In this document: positions 35,858-43,129 of the stretch, piece after piece | How the letters are laid out: each line of letters begins with the position of its first letter | How positions within the stretch are numbered: position 1 is the first letter of the stretch | Origin: DAIRET01 sp036795455 | GTDB taxonomy: Bacteria > Bacteroidota > Ignavibacteria > Ignavibacteriales > Ignavibacteriaceae | DNA: 43,129 bases | Assembly: GCA_036795455.1 (NCBI GenBank) | Contig: DAIRET010000007.1 | Coordinates: forward strand, 1-43,129 | Reading direction: 5' to 3' | Notes under the pieces: generated by a model | What the model was told of the DNA's origin: nothing | Seen by the model: only the letters and a program-made list of their open reading frames with translations | The model's database searches: none | Position numbers and translations under genes: made by a program

Positions 35858-35892
35858 TGTTAACACCATTATATAAAATTAACATTGTTAAT
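35858..35892. promoter_or_regulatory. candidate TetR operators, two dyads
   Basis: ATTAACA-T-TGTTAAT at 35878-35892 is a perfect 7-1-7 inverted repeat, and TGTTAACA at 35858-35865 is an 8-bp palindrome touching the start codon. The half-site TTAACA occurs four times within 35 bp. The position suggests autorepression. Confidence 0.5.
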
Positions 35893-35941
35893 ATAATAAG
35901 CGGTGTTCAATTCTCCAACAAAATTCTTAATAGCATAAAAA

Positions 35942-35973
35942 AAACCTGCGGATAAAAATGTTTCCGCAGGTTT
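35942..35973 (-). terminator. intrinsic terminator of the S46 peptidase gene
   Basis: AAACCTGCGGA (35942-35952) pairs with TCCGCAGGTTT (35963-35973). On the minus strand it ends in a run of eight T. Confidence 0.9.
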
Positions 35974-35996
35974 CAATAATAATCTGTCAGTTACTA

Positions 35997-38192
35997 CTAA
36001 GGAGTAATTTTTCCATTCTTCAATTCATCGCTGATACGTTTTACTTTATACAGGTCTTGAATGGCTTCCAACAATCCGGCTGAATGGACGGAAACACTTC
36101 TGTTATACTCGGTATCAAAAATAAATTGTCCGGGAAGACTTTCAATATTCCCGTCAAAAACAAGCCCGACAATCTCAGCGTTCTTATTAATTACAGGGCT
36201 GCCTGAATTACCGCCGATTATATCGTTTGTACTAACAAAATTGAACGGAGTATGAAGTTCAAATTCAGGTGGAGGATTTAACCATTTTTCCGGCAGGTTC
36301 CACGGAAACTTTTTATTGTGCGAATAAAATCTGTCATACAATCCGTAGAATGTAGTCATTACGGGAGCAGTAGTTCCGTTGTATTCAAATCCTTTTACAA
36401 CGCCATCAGCTAACCGCAATGTAAAAGTAGCGTCCGGCGGGATTGAAGTTCCGTAGACTTCAAAAACGGCTCTTCCAAGCTGTTGTACATAATCGGATTC
36501 CGTTGTTGCAATTTCTTTTATTTTCTTGGACAATTCTTTTCCTTTGTCCTGAGTATTAACAATGTAATAAATAAAGGGGTCGTCCGAATTCAATACTGCA
36601 TCCGGTCCTTTTTTGAAAAGTGCGATTGTTTTTTCTGCGTTTGTAATTACCGACTTGGATAGGCAATAATCAAAAGCAGCTTTCCCTTTTTTCCCTCCGG
36701 TTAGTTTTTTAACAACCGGGTGTTCTTCTCCGAGAAGGTTTGTTAAATACTGAATATTGAAAAGAAGCAATTTGTCTCTTAACACTTTATCTACTTCCTG
36801 TTCAATTAATGCAGTGATTGTAGTATCAAGGCTGCTGCCTTTGTATTCTGCTTTTTGTTCGTCTTCGGGAAGTTTAAGATTGTTTGCTATATCAACAATC
36901 TTTTTAGCATTAAAGAAATAAGCCGAAGTTGAAAGCGGGTTCATTCCGTACGCTGCGTTTTCTTTCGAATATTTCCTTATTTCATTTCTTGTGGAAGTAA
37001 TTTTATCCCAAAGATCGCCGTACTTTGCATTTAACCCGGGATTGGATTGAACTGCATTTTTGAAGTTCTTTTCAAAATCTTTTTTCTTCTGCATTAAGAT
37101 AGGATCGCGCAATCCTTTCAGAATTCCGTTGTATGCTTTTTGGGAATTAGCGAACTCGAAAAGATTGTCCTGAAGTTCATATGCTCTTTCAGGCTGCTCT
37201 TTAAGTATTTCAGTATAAATCTGAACAAGGGCGTTAAGCAAATCCATAGTAAGCGGGTACTGAATATCTCTCTGGTACTCAAGCTGTGCAACAGTGTTAA
37301 GCCTGTTTGTTCTTCCAGGATTACCTACTATAAAAACGGGATCGCCGGCAACTGCACCATTCGGGCTCCATTTGTAGTAATGCTCTGTTTTTAAAGGTTT
37401 ACCTTCTTCGTCATACACTCTGAAAAATGTAGCGTCAAGGTTATAACGGGGATAAGTGAAGTTATCCGGGTCGCCGCCGAAAAAGCCGAGATGTGTTTCG
37501 GGGGCAAATACAAGGCGGACGTCGTTATATCTTTTATAACCGTAAAGTGAATATTTCCCGCCGTTGAAAAGAGTTGTTATAGACACTTCAAGCCCGGTAT
37601 CTTCTTTATAACTTTTTTGAATTTCGGAAATCTTATTTTTTCTATTACTTAATTTTTCTTCTTCGGTTTTTCCTTCGTCCATTGCTTTTTGAATTTCATC
37701 GGTTACATCTTTAATAAGCACTAACTGGTCTACATACAAACCGGGAACCGGTCTTTCATCTTCCAGAGTGGGTGAAAAGAAACCGGTTTCATGCAGGTCT
37801 TCACCTTCTTTTGAAACTTCTGTAATACTCTGTCTTCCGCAGTGGTGGTTTGTCATAACAAGCCCATCTTCGGAAACGAATGACGCCGAGCAGTAATTTG
37901 CAAATCTTAATGCTGCCATACGAACGTGGTTGTACCAATCTTCTGTCGGAGTAAAGTTATACTCTTCTTTGAAATAATCTGTTGGTGGATACTCAAATGT
38001 CCACATTTTGCCGGTGTCGAATCTGCCGGCTTTTACTGTATCAAGATTTATCCAGCTATAAATGTCATCGCCGGATGATTTAATTAGTTTTTCTTCCTGC
38101 CCAATTTGAGTGGAAGAAGCACAACCGGCAAAATATACAATCGTCAAAACGAGTACGACTTTGCCGAAGAGCCTGTAATATTTATTTAGCAT
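35997..38192 (-). CDS. S46 family dipeptidyl peptidase, DPP7-like
   Basis: 731 residues with lipobox FAGC (Cys24). A chymotrypsin-like serine exopeptidase that removes N-terminal dipeptides in the periplasm. Catalytic His is in MTNHHCGRQS (His116 or His117) and the nucleophile is Ser663 in GGNSGSP. The residue 18 positions after the Ser is Gly681 (VFDGN). In Porphyromonas DPP11 the residue at the same spacing is Arg673, which selects acidic P1, whereas Gly at this place is typical of DPP7 with hydrophobic preference. I therefore infer DPP7-type specificity. Length fits the family (about 710-730). It is monocistronic with a strong terminator. A 16-bp palindrome AATTAATATATTAATT lies at 38235-38250 upstream. 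Confidence 0.92.
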   Translation of the reverse strand: MLNKYYRLFGKVVLVLTIVYFAGCASSTQIGQEEKLIKSSGDDIYSWINLDTVKAGRFDTGKMWTFEYPPTDYFKEEYNFTPTEDWYNHVRMAALRFANYCSASFVSEDGLVMTNHHCGRQSITEVSKEGEDLHETGFFSPTLEDERPVPGLYVDQLVLIKDVTDEIQKAMDEGKTEEEKLSNRKNKISEIQKSYKEDTGLEVSITTLFNGGKYSLYGYKRYNDVRLVFAPETHLGFFGGDPDNFTYPRYNLDATFFRVYDEEGKPLKTEHYYKWSPNGAVAGDPVFIVGNPGRTNRLNTVAQLEYQRDIQYPLTMDLLNALVQIYTEILKEQPERAYELQDNLFEFANSQKAYNGILKGLRDPILMQKKKDFEKNFKNAVQSNPGLNAKYGDLWDKITSTRNEIRKYSKENAAYGMNPLSTSAYFFNAKKIVDIANNLKLPEDEQKAEYKGSSLDTTITALIEQEVDKVLRDKLLLFNIQYLTNLLGEEHPVVKKLTGGKKGKAAFDYCLSKSVITNAEKTIALFKKGPDAVLNSDDPFIYYIVNTQDKGKELSKKIKEIATTESDYVQQLGRAVFEVYGTSIPPDATFTLRLADGVVKGFEYNGTTAPVMTTFYGLYDRFYSHNKKFPWNLPEKWLNPPPEFELHTPFNFVSTNDIIGGNSGSPVINKNAEIVGLVFDGNIESLPGQFIFDTEYNRSVSVHSAGLLEAIQDLYKVKRISDELKNGKITP

Positions 38193-38465
38193 AACTCTAC
38201 CTTTAGTTTAATGTTTAATTCAAAAAGTGTGGCAAATTAATATATTAATTCGAGCGAATCAAGAAGTTTTACACAAGAGGAGATTATTCACAGATCATTT
38301 TTGAATCGCACACACTCCAAGTAGCTCTCTTGATCCTCTATCCGGTATTTGAACAATAACTATTCCAGGAAAATACTTTATACAGCTACATTGATTATAT
38401 ACAATTATTTATTAAGTTTCGTGTGATTAATTATTTCGATTTCAAAAGAGTAATTGGAGCGCAGC

Positions 38466-40892
38466 ATGAAAAAATTTTTCTTTGTCTCGTTTATTTTCTT
38501 TGTTTCTTTATCAATTAATGCACAGTGGACAGTTCTAAATCCTTATCCCTCCCCCAACTCTACTTATATTGGTTCTGCACCGTCTGCCAATAAATATATA
38601 ACGGTTACCGGTCAGGGAGAAGCAATATTAACAAACGACGGTGGTACTTCATGGAGTATTGTGAATCTTCCTCTTGACGGTATTTACCGCTCAACATACT
38701 TTATAGATGAAAACACCGGGTGGGTTGCCGGCGCAATAGGAAGCGGTCAGGTTCGTATTTATAAAACTACGGATGGGGGATTAAACTGGAATCATCAACC
38801 GAATGCCCCGGATACAACCAAGTATGATGTTTTCTTTGTTGATCAAAATACAGGGTGGATTGTAGGTTATTACGGCTTCATTATAAAAACAACAAACAGC
38901 GGCGAGCAATGGGTTTCACAAACCAATACGGCAGTTACTTCAAAAACATTATACGGAGTTAATGCAACCGATGTCAATAATGTTTATGTGGTAGGAAGCA
39001 GTGATGCTGTTTTACGCTCAACTGATGGCGGGGCTAACTGGCTACTCTCACCAATGATATTTTCAAATGCAACCGATTACAGGGGTGTCCGTTTTCTCAA
39101 TTCGGGAACCGGGCTGACCGGTTTTATTACTGGCAGTAAAGGTAGAATTGCTAAAACTACCGACGGTGGAATTACATGGACACCGGTTCACAACCCCGGC
39201 AACTCAAATCAAATGTGGGCTATTGATTTTAGCGATGATAATTCAGTTGGACTTGCTTGCGGTGGTTCAAGTTATCTGCTAAGAACTACCAATGGAGGAG
39301 ATACGTGGACGCAAATTTCTATTGACGCACCAAGCATGACTCTTTATTCGGTAAGATTCGGAAGTAATAATGTGGCATATCTTTCAGGTGGAAGCGGTTA
39401 CTATTTCAAATCCACAGACGCAGGTTTAACCTGGTTTCCTCTCGGTTACCGTTTTACAACCACAAGTATAAAGGATGTCTGTTTTGCCGATAACAACGTT
39501 GGATATGTTGTGGGGACAAATTTAATTGCAAAAACCGAAAACGGCGGAACCGAGTGGAGTGTTCAGACTTCACCCTTCAGCGGAGATATTAATGAAATTA
39601 TTGCACCATCACCGCTGGTCGCTATTGCAGGTTGCGACGGTGGTAATGTTGTCAAAACAACTAACGGAGGAACATCCTGGGAATTAGTACAAACAGGAAT
39701 TACAGGCACAAACTCGGATATTCTTGCAATCGATTTTGTAAATGAAAATTTAGGACTTGTTGCAGCATACAACGGGTCCGTTGCAAGAACAACGGATGGA
39801 GGCGCAACGTGGAGTATAATAGGAACAATATCCGGTGGGAGTCCATGGGATATGGACATGCTCGATTCGTTATACGCATGGGTCGCCGCCACAGGTGAAA
39901 GAATATTTGCAACAACGGACGGTGGTTTTACATGGACACAGCAGCTTGCCGCCGGGGGACTTGGCACATACGGAATTTCTTTCGCAGACAGAAACATAGG
40001 TGTTGCCGGTGGAACATCCGGGAATACTTATTTTACAACGGACGGAGGAACAACATGGAATCCTGCTATTGTAAAACCGGGACAATCTATCTGGGGAATT
40101 CATATAGCCGAATCACCCGTTTACGGAACTGTGGCTCTTACAGCATGTGCAAGCGGTTATGTTTATAAATCCGTTGACGGAGGAAGAACCTGGGAAGTGG
40201 AACCAAGGTATTCAATAAATACAATGAGCGATGTTTGGATGACGGATGCTGCAAATGCATGGTTTGTAGGGAACAGCGGGCTAATTCTAAAATATTATGA
40301 ACCGGGAAATATCCCTGTTGAACTAATCTCGTTTGTTGCATCGGTGAAAGGTAATACTATCTCATTAACCTGGAGCACTGCAACCGAAACAAATAATTAC
40401 GGTTACGAAATTCAACGCTCAGTCGATAACGGAAACAGTTGGAAATCAACCGGTTTTGTAGAAGGACGGGGAACTACAACTTCAATGTCGGCTTATTCAT
40501 TTGTTGATGAACTGCTTCAGCCGGGTGAATACTCTTACCGCTTAAAACAAATCGATGTTGATGGCACATACAAGTTTCATTATCTTGAAAACAATGTTGT
40601 TGTCGGGCTGCCCGACAAATTTGAATTGTTCCAAAATTACCCGAATCCCTTTAACCCGGTTACAACGATTAAGTATACTATACCGTCAAGCGTAACACAT
40701 GAAATTTCAAACGTGAAGCTCATTCTGTTTGACATGCTCGGCAGGGAAGTATCAATGCTTGTAAACGAGAATAAGGAACCCGGAGTATACGAAGTCAAGT
40801 TTAATGCAAGTGCTCTTTCAAGCGGAGTTTATTTATACAAACTTCAAGCCGGTGAGTTCTCACAAGTTAAAAAGTTGATTTTGACGAAATAA
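38466..40892 (+). CDS. T9SS-secreted YCF48/BNR-like protein with 13 repeats
   Basis: 808 residues from ATG 38466, with GGAG 8 bases upstream (a TTG 12 bp further up is less likely). A signal peptide ends near SINAQ. I count 13 repeats of the T-T-D-G-G-x-x-W type, among them KTTDGGLNW, RSTDGGANW, KTTDGGITW, RTTNGGDTW, KTTNGGTSW, RTTDGGATW, FTTDGGTTW and KSVDGGRTW, enough for two propellers. The linker IPVELISFVASVKGNTISLT and a T9SS type A domain (QNYPNPFNPVTTI to LILTK) follow. It is paralogous to the 33678-35192 protein. Function beyond surface display is unknown. Confidence 0.9.
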   Translation: MKKFFFVSFIFFVSLSINAQWTVLNPYPSPNSTYIGSAPSANKYITVTGQGEAILTNDGGTSWSIVNLPLDGIYRSTYFIDENTGWVAGAIGSGQVRIYKTTDGGLNWNHQPNAPDTTKYDVFFVDQNTGWIVGYYGFIIKTTNSGEQWVSQTNTAVTSKTLYGVNATDVNNVYVVGSSDAVLRSTDGGANWLLSPMIFSNATDYRGVRFLNSGTGLTGFITGSKGRIAKTTDGGITWTPVHNPGNSNQMWAIDFSDDNSVGLACGGSSYLLRTTNGGDTWTQISIDAPSMTLYSVRFGSNNVAYLSGGSGYYFKSTDAGLTWFPLGYRFTTTSIKDVCFADNNVGYVVGTNLIAKTENGGTEWSVQTSPFSGDINEIIAPSPLVAIAGCDGGNVVKTTNGGTSWELVQTGITGTNSDILAIDFVNENLGLVAAYNGSVARTTDGGATWSIIGTISGGSPWDMDMLDSLYAWVAATGERIFATTDGGFTWTQQLAAGGLGTYGISFADRNIGVAGGTSGNTYFTTDGGTTWNPAIVKPGQSIWGIHIAESPVYGTVALTACASGYVYKSVDGGRTWEVEPRYSINTMSDVWMTDAANAWFVGNSGLILKYYEPGNIPVELISFVASVKGNTISLTWSTATETNNYGYEIQRSVDNGNSWKSTGFVEGRGTTTSMSAYSFVDELLQPGEYSYRLKQIDVDGTYKFHYLENNVVVGLPDKFELFQNYPNPFNPVTTIKYTIPSSVTHEISNVKLILFDMLGREVSMLVNENKEPGVYEVKFNASALSSGVYLYKLQAGEFSQVKKLILTK

Positions 40893-40906
40893 CCCTTTCT
40901 TTCTTT

Positions 40907-40952
40907 CAAGCCGGATTTGATTAACAGATCATTTCCGGCTTGATAATTTTTT
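40907..40952 (+). terminator. intrinsic terminator of the 13-repeat protein gene
   Basis: CAAGCCGGA (40907-40915) pairs with TCCGGCTTG (40934-40942), followed by ATAATTTTTT. Confidence 0.85.
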
Positions 40953-41034
40953 ACTACCGGAACTTATACAACCTTTTCATTCGCTTTCCTTATATTTGTA
41001 AAAATTTTACTTTTTTATAAAACCGGAGTCTTTT

Positions 41035-43129
41035 GTGAAGCGATTATTGCTACTTATTTTTCTCGTACTAAACATTTTTACTCATGCACAAAACTGGAAC
41101 AAGGTAATCGAAAATGTCAGGGTTATTGCTGTCGATTCGAAGATGAACCTTGTCTGGGCGGCTACATATAATGATGGTGTGTTCTACTACAATAAAACTA
41201 TAAAGAAATGGAAAAGTTTTACTGTGGAAAACGGCACCTTTATTACCAACGGAATGAACGACATTTTAATCGCTGCAGGGAAAGTTTGGGTCGCTTCAAA
41301 CTACGGTATTTATTACTGCGATATTAACGGAACAAACTGGCAGCATTACGTTTTGCCCGGCGGTTACTTCCCCAACTGGATAAGATCTATTGCGGATGAT
41401 GATAGTGTTGTTTGGTTCGGTACTTTCTCCGGTTTGGCTGTTTATACTAAAGCTACAGGAACATTCACTACTTATAACATCACGAAGAATAGCAATGGTT
41501 TAACCAACAACGTCAAATCAATTGCAGTAGGAAGCAGCGAAGTATGGTTCGGCTCGGAAGATGGAGTTCAAAAATATACCAAGGGAATGAACATTGCCGA
41601 CGATGCTTCCCGCCAACTTTTTAACAAGCAAAACGGATTTGATAATTTATCCCAAACAATAAGTGTTAACTCAATCGCATTACAGGATTCAACAGTTTGG
41701 TTCGGATTGGAAGATTACACCCCTTCTTCTAACCCGACATATTGTCTTGGCGGTTTATACAGATTTAAAGACGGAAATCAATGGACAAGATTTGATCAAA
41801 ACAGCGGATTGCCGGGTAACGGGATTCATTTTATTGAAGTGAAAAACGATACTCTTATTGCAGGACTTTATTCTTACATTGACGGTGTAAACTTTACCGG
41901 GAAAGCAATGTTGAATTTAAATACTGCCGATTCAGCAATTACTATTCAGAACTATTCCAGTTTAGGCGTAGGCAGCACAAATTATTTTGATATGCTTGAA
42001 CTTGAGGATGGTTTATGGCTCGGTGCGGGAGACGGACTTTATACTACCGATGGAAATGTTTTACCCTTCTCCGCGGATACGCCGCCTGAAAAACCCGTTG
42101 AATTTTTTGCACGGGCAATTTCACCCACTTCAATTGAAGTTTCTGTTAAACCCGTCCAATACGCAGAACAATATGAAGCACACTTATCAAATGACGGAAC
42201 CGTTTTCATCGATATTATCACGTTAAACAACAACAAAGATACTATTAGAGGATTAAACCCCGGTGAACTTTATTTTATCAGGATGTCTGCCTCCAACACT
42301 AATGGTTTTAGTAATAAAACAGAAGTTCTTGCAGTTGTAACCGGGTCGGAGAATTCCTCATTGATTGTAAATGGCTTTGATAGAACTACGGGAGTTGTAA
42401 ATCCGGGCAATTACATAGTTCAACATGCGGTATCGATGTTTAATGCAGGCTTCAAGTTCAATTCAACAAGCAACGAAGCATTGTTTAACGGAAGTCTTTC
42501 ATTGGATGATTATAAAACAGTAAATTGGTTCCTTGGGAATGAATCAACTGCAGACCAGACTTTTAATTCAGTTGAGCGGGAAATTACGAAAGGTTTTCTT
42601 GACGGCGGAGGCTATCTATTTGTTACCGGTTCCGAAATAGGATATGAGCTATATCAAAACGGTACTACCGCAAGTAAAGATTTTTATCAAAATTATCTTA
42701 AGGCAAATTACGTTAAAGATGCTGCTGGCGGGCAGAACGGTTGTTATTCGGCAGTTCCGACCGAAGCGGGATTATTCAGCGGACTCCCGGCTTTTTCGTT
42801 TGATAACGGTAATCACGGAACTTATAATGTATCTTACCCCGACGGAATACTGCCTGACGGGGGGAGTATTCTTTGTGCCGAATTTGAGAATGTTGATGCA
42901 TTTACAAATGGTGGTGCGGGAGTTCAATATTCCGGATTGTTCCCTAACGGAACGAAACCGGGGAAACTGGTTCATTTATCGGTTCCTTTTGAAACCATTT
43001 ATCCGTTAAGTGCAAGGAATTCCTTGATGGATAAAGTTGCCGGCTTTTTTGATATTACTTCAAATGTTGAAGGAAGCAGCAATATGCCTGAATCATTCAA
43101 CTTGATGCAGAACTACCCGAATCCTTTCA
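41035..43129 (+). CDS. partial T9SS-secreted propeller / Fn3 protein, C-terminus cut
   Basis: The frame opens at GTG 41035 (CCGGAG about 8 bases upstream) and stays open to the window end, giving 698 residues. A signal peptide ends near FTHAQ. A beta-propeller like the two-component regulator propeller repeats follows (VWAATYNDGVFYY, VWVASNYGIYYCD, VWFGTFSGLAVY, VWFGSEDGVQKY). Next comes a fibronectin type III-like domain (about 350-435: FARAISPTSIEVSVKP), then an alpha/beta region (LIVNGFDRTTG to FLDGGGYLFVTGSEIG) that looks like a glutamine amidotransferase-type fold without an identified catalytic Cys. The window ends inside the sorting-domain start (NLMQNYPNPF). No stop is seen. Confidence 0.88.
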   Translation, partial: MKRLLLLIFLVLNIFTHAQNWNKVIENVRVIAVDSKMNLVWAATYNDGVFYYNKTIKKWKSFTVENGTFITNGMNDILIAAGKVWVASNYGIYYCDINGTNWQHYVLPGGYFPNWIRSIADDDSVVWFGTFSGLAVYTKATGTFTTYNITKNSNGLTNNVKSIAVGSSEVWFGSEDGVQKYTKGMNIADDASRQLFNKQNGFDNLSQTISVNSIALQDSTVWFGLEDYTPSSNPTYCLGGLYRFKDGNQWTRFDQNSGLPGNGIHFIEVKNDTLIAGLYSYIDGVNFTGKAMLNLNTADSAITIQNYSSLGVGSTNYFDMLELEDGLWLGAGDGLYTTDGNVLPFSADTPPEKPVEFFARAISPTSIEVSVKPVQYAEQYEAHLSNDGTVFIDIITLNNNKDTIRGLNPGELYFIRMSASNTNGFSNKTEVLAVVTGSENSSLIVNGFDRTTGVVNPGNYIVQHAVSMFNAGFKFNSTSNEALFNGSLSLDDYKTVNWFLGNESTADQTFNSVEREITKGFLDGGGYLFVTGSEIGYELYQNGTTASKDFYQNYLKANYVKDAAGGQNGCYSAVPTEAGLFSGLPAFSFDNGNHGTYNVSYPDGILPDGGSILCAEFENVDAFTNGGAGVQYSGLFPNGTKPGKLVHLSVPFETIYPLSARNSLMDKVAGFFDITSNVEGSSNMPESFNLMQNYPNPF

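Noticed and set aside
38235..38250. AATTAATATATTAATT palindrome as a defined operator
   Set aside because: It is a low-complexity A/T palindrome in AT-rich intergenic DNA; symmetry alone is weak evidence, so I mention it only under the S46 gene.
38466..40892. T-T-D-G-G-x-x-W repeats as sialidase catalytic domains
   Set aside because: The repeats match YCF48/BNR structural blades, but the Arg triad and Tyr/Glu pair of sialidases are not recognisable.
1..43129. CRISPR array, rRNA or transposase genes
   Set aside because: No regularly spaced direct repeats, no rRNA-like sequence and no DDE or HUH transposase motifs were seen; the only mobility gene found is the decayed tyrosine recombinase.

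Overview
The window looks like a low-GC chromosomal contig scaffold from an Ignavibacteria-type bacterium (Ignavibacteriota, at the edge of Bacteroidota/Chlorobi), probably a metagenome assembly. The main evidence is the set of large secreted proteins that end in a type IX secretion (T9SS) type A sorting domain with the N-Y-P-N-P-F-N-P motif. Many Cys-lipoproteins, an MXAN_6640-type metalloprotease, an S46 dipeptidyl peptidase and a Ccm cytochrome c maturation operon fit the same assignment. A run of 100 N bounded by an exact 55-bp repeat shows the sequence is a scaffold with an artificial gap.

Left part (1-9.0 kb). A partial small membrane protein gene diverges from a decayed XerC/D-like tyrosine recombinase that carries several stops and frameshifts. 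An ~80-bp element between them has a diverged second copy at 8.8 kb. Next comes an oxidative-stress block on the minus strand: katG with a Fur/PerR-like dyad upstream, and a two-gene operon of a DoxX-glutathione peroxidase fusion and an OhrR-type MarR regulator with its own dyad. Small lipoprotein and DUF1801 genes, a PD40 propeller lipoprotein and a calcineurin-like phosphoesterase lipoprotein follow. The phosphoesterase lies between two copies of the 3' end of ccmF, which resembles a small element integrated at a gene end.

Central part (9.0-19.1 kb). One tightly packed minus-strand transcription unit reads bamD, acyl-CoA thioesterase, FG-GAP/VCBS-like secreted protein, HExxH metalloprotease, ccmA, ccmB, ccmC, ccmD, ccmE, ccmF. 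Most junctions overlap or are separated by a few bases. ccmD (50 codons, TTG start) is easily missed. CcmE has Cys-x-x-x-Tyr in place of the haem-binding His motif, and no ccmG or ccmH is visible, which suggests the System I* variant. ccmC is interrupted only by the false gap; removing the gap and one repeat copy restores an intact 232-residue protein.

Right part (19.2-43.1 kb). This holds a hypothetical exported protein, a large CotH-kinase/lamin-tail T9SS protein, a serine beta-lactamase-like hydrolase, htpX, tRNA-Arg(CCG), a 1813-residue thioester alpha-2-macroglobulin lipoprotein, a TetR regulator, an S46 peptidase and four further secreted or T9SS proteins (Kelch-like, two YCF48/BNR-like, and one propeller protein cut by the window end). 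An orphan T9SS sorting domain without a start lies downstream of the macroglobulin gene. It and the next two genes share nearly identical DNA across the linker and sorting-domain start, a sign of recombination among T9SS tails. Several clear intrinsic terminators separate these units.
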